A stretch of 26,085 bases of DNA from Macrocybe gigantea (lineage: Eukaryota; Basidiomycota; Agaricomycetes; Agaricales; Callistosporiaceae), in the NCBI GenBank assembly GCA_011319805.1, contig SJRY01000016.1, forward strand, positions 1 through 26,085. Reading direction: 5' to 3'. Shown here piece by piece: positions 23,946 to 26,085 of this stretch. Below the pieces are notes generated by a model. It had not been told where the DNA came from. It worked only from the letters and a program-made list of their open reading frames with translations, and did not search any database. Position numbers and translations under genes: made by a program. Numbering within the stretch: position 1 is the first letter of the stretch; each line of letters opens with the position of its first letter.

Positions 23946-25799
23946 TCACAGCCAGCCTTCGGAGCACCTCTTATCCGGGCGGCGGCTGTTTCGCCCTCTG
24001 CAGTCCAGTTTGCCGCAGTCCTGGCAAGGGTTGGCGCAGAACGTGCGCCCGCCCTTGCCCTTACAGTCCTGCTTGCCGCACTTGCAGCAATGCCGCGGGT
24101 TGCGTTTCGGCCCGCCCGTCGTCGACGGCGTTCCGCCTGCCACGGTCGTCGTGGTGGCAGTGGGCGTCGCAGAAGATGATGGTGTTGCCGGTTGCGCGAC
24201 GCCAGGGGCGAGGGCAGGCGAGGACGATGCGGAGGGCTGCCCAGTCGGGCCAGCGGTCGCGGTTGGCGTTGTTGAGGCTCCGCCGCTCGGATCTGTGGCG
24301 CTCCCACGGTTGGGATCATCGGACGTGCTGTAGCCCGGATATGGGCGCTTGTAGCCCTGCGACACCGATGCGGGTGAGGCGGCACCTACGGACGACGGCT
24401 GATCAGCGGTGGACCCAGGCGGCACAGTAGCGTGGTCAAGCGCGCTGAAGAAGCTGTGGTATGTCGGGTACGGCAAGGTGTATGTTTTGGAGAAGTCAAA
24501 GTGCTGGGTGGCGGAGACGCTCGGTGGTGGCTGAGGCTGAGCACGTTGGATCGGCGTTGGGGTTGTTGGCGTTTGCTGCGCGACGCCTGTGAAGGAAATA
24601 AGTGCGATGGATACTGGAAAGTGGAAAGAGATATAGTCTACCTTCATTCCTGACCTCGGTTATGCCGCTATTGGCCTTCCAGGCATCATTGTAAGCTTCA
24701 AACAAGTTCTGTACGTACGGCTGACATATGAAGGATTGAACACGAGCGTCCCAGGGAAAAAGAAGGATAATGACATACAGCGTTCTGCGGAGCGTCACTC
24801 GCGCTTTGTTGAGAACTATTCTGGCTCGATGTCGCCGCGGTCGATGGCTGGTCATTATTTTCATCCGCATCAGCATCTTCCTCGCTCCCACCAGTGTCAT
24901 CTGGTACATTCACACTGGACAACGATCCTTTCTTCGCGCTCTGTTCGGACTGTTGGGACAAGGCAGCCTGGAGGCTCTGAGGCAGCGCCGTCGTATGGAG
25001 CTGCTGGGGCTGGAGTTGCGGAACATGGACCGGTGTCAATTCCTCCTCGGGCACACCGTGCTGCACCGCTTTGACGATCTGCAGGATGCATCCTTCTTCA
25101 GCCCGGCCTTGAGGCACCCTTTGACCATGTTCCAGAGCTGAATCGACACGCCGAGCGCCTTCCAGTTCCAGATGCCTGGTCCGCTTCCTGCATCAGCGTC
25201 GCCGTACAGCAGTTTCGCCGGGAATTCGTCTTTCAGTCGAACGGGAAGGGAGCGGAGGATGGACGAGTCCGTGCTGGCAAACCTGCGCCCATCGGCGCTG
25301 CCGATCGCGTTGACGCATGTCGGACTCGTGCAAACGTACTCACACCCGATGACGAAGAACGGCTTCTCGATGTCGTAGATCTTGATCGGACCTGTGCTGA
25401 TCCGTCCGCGGTTCTGCAACGGGGCAGAGCAGCTCGGGCAAGCAATTCCGTTGAATACGAGCGGCTGCGGATCCCAGTATAGGAATCGATGCTCGGAGGG
25501 TGTCCGTGCAGTTGACGCAGAGGCGGTGAGTGAAAAATATGCAGGGAGGAGGGAAGCCAGAAGGTTCTTGAGGATGGAATAGAGCGACGGAATCGAGGAC
25601 TGCATCTGCGACGGATTGGGCGCGAGGGACACGAGGTGCGATTTGAAGGCTTCTTCGACGGTCGGGCCTGCGCTAGATACTGGGTTCGGAGCAGCAATTG
25701 CCGAGAGAAGCGTCGACAAGAAAACGTTTGGTTTCATCTTGGCCAAAACGGCCCAGTCGTCCTGCTCCCAGTCGGAGGAGTCACCGAATCAACGATCAT
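23946..25799 (-). CDS. Cysteine-rich fungal protein with a DUF6729-like region (function unknown)
   Basis: Exons fit at about 25799-24779, 24720-24642 and 24586-23946. The N-terminal half has an acidic/Trp-rich start (DSSDWEQDDWAVLAKMKPN), then a probable zinc-binding unit, GIACPSCSAPLQNRG and CEYVCTSPTCVNA. Next come LRSLPVRLKDEFPAKLLYG and the helical WNMVKGCLKAGLKKDA. A long Gln/Ser/Pro-rich linker follows, then YVQNLFEAYNDAWKANSGI. The C-terminus ends in a dense Cys array (CCKCGKQDCKGKGG, CANPCQDCGKLDCRGRNS) before KRCSEGWL. From memory the first unit resembles Pfam DUF6729, found in many agaricomycete proteins, some linked to transposons; no function is known. The frame slips at about 25088 (one C short) and near 25780-25790, where an in-frame TGA (25789) separates ATG 25799 from the body. 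The gene may begin farther right. Confidence 0.72.
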
Positions 25800-26085
25800 G
25801 GGCACAGGGGCGGGATGGGACTTGCTTCGCAGACATGACGGCGGGGAAGGACGTCATCATCGGCGGCGGGTACGCGACGCCTGTCATGTGGACGTCGTTG
25901 CTCGTCCATGTGCGAAACAGCGAAGTCGTGGGCTGTGGGGGCGGGGGCGCGAGTGGCGAAGCTGCTGGATCTGTTGCCGCTGCGCTGCGCGGGCTATAGC
26001 CTGCTTCGCGCCTCGCAGGCGCGAGGGACCACCGACCCTGCGGGGAAGCCGTCCTTCCTTGGTCTGCCCACTGGCCGCTTGACAC
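25800..26085 (-). other. Open minus-strand frame to the window edge, possible 5' part of the Cys-rich gene
   Basis: The minus frame stays open from the edge to a TGA at 25789-25791. It reads Pro/Ala-rich, with PLAPPPPQPTTSLF and MTGVAYPPPMM. It could be an upstream exon of the cysteine-rich gene or its 5' leader. The edge of the window prevents a decision. Confidence 0.3.

Noticed and set aside
24010..24333. Plus-strand Val/Ala/Gly-rich frames over the right-hand gene
   Set aside because: They are shadows of the Thr/Pro/Ser-rich low-complexity linker on the minus strand.

Overview
The window looks like nuclear DNA from a mushroom-forming basidiomycete (Agaricomycetes). Genes lie on both strands, close together, and are cut by many 47-65 base introns with GT..AG borders. 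The gene families (TmpA-like membrane flavoprotein, class 3 lipase, MUP-type permease, DUF829/PaxU-like hydrolase, cysteine-rich fungal protein) are those expected of such fungi. The species cannot be told from the sequence.

Layout, left to right: the last exon of an unidentified Ser/Pro-rich protein gene (+, to 434); about 1.8 kb with no gene I can support; a TmpA-like integral-membrane flavoprotein gene (+, 2212-4131); convergent to it, a class 3 lipase gene (-, 4412-5855); a divergent spacer; an APC-family methionine-permease-like gene (+, 6800-8792); a secreted type-B carboxylesterase gene (-, 9368-11558); a DUF829 alpha/beta-hydrolase gene (-, 12184-13354); a non-LTR retrotransposon of about 5.2 kb (LINE, +, 13504-18687) with a 15-base target-site duplication; the PP2A methylesterase PPE1/PME-1 (+, 18894-20428); the Rix7/NVL AAA ATPase of 60S ribosome biogenesis (-, 20937-23619); and a cysteine-rich protein with a DUF6729-like region (-, 23946 to the right edge).

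Two structures stand out. First, the convergent pair permease(+)/DUF829(-) was once duplicated. Copy 1 keeps the whole permease but only two pieces of its DUF829 gene, which now flank the carboxylesterase. Copy 2 keeps the DUF829 gene but only the last part of the permease. Second, at least six unrelated loci, including two housekeeping genes and the LINE, carry single-base gaps, nearly all in short homopolymer runs. This looks more like base-calling error in the assembly than like six parallel pseudogenes. One of these gaps is exposed by a duplicated segment inside the window.

The genes do not form one obvious pathway. Four unrelated alpha/beta hydrolases (lipase, carboxylesterase, DUF829 protein, PPE1) lie within 16 kb. 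I found no CRISPR array, tRNA or rRNA gene. All family assignments come from reading translations by eye; no database search was possible.
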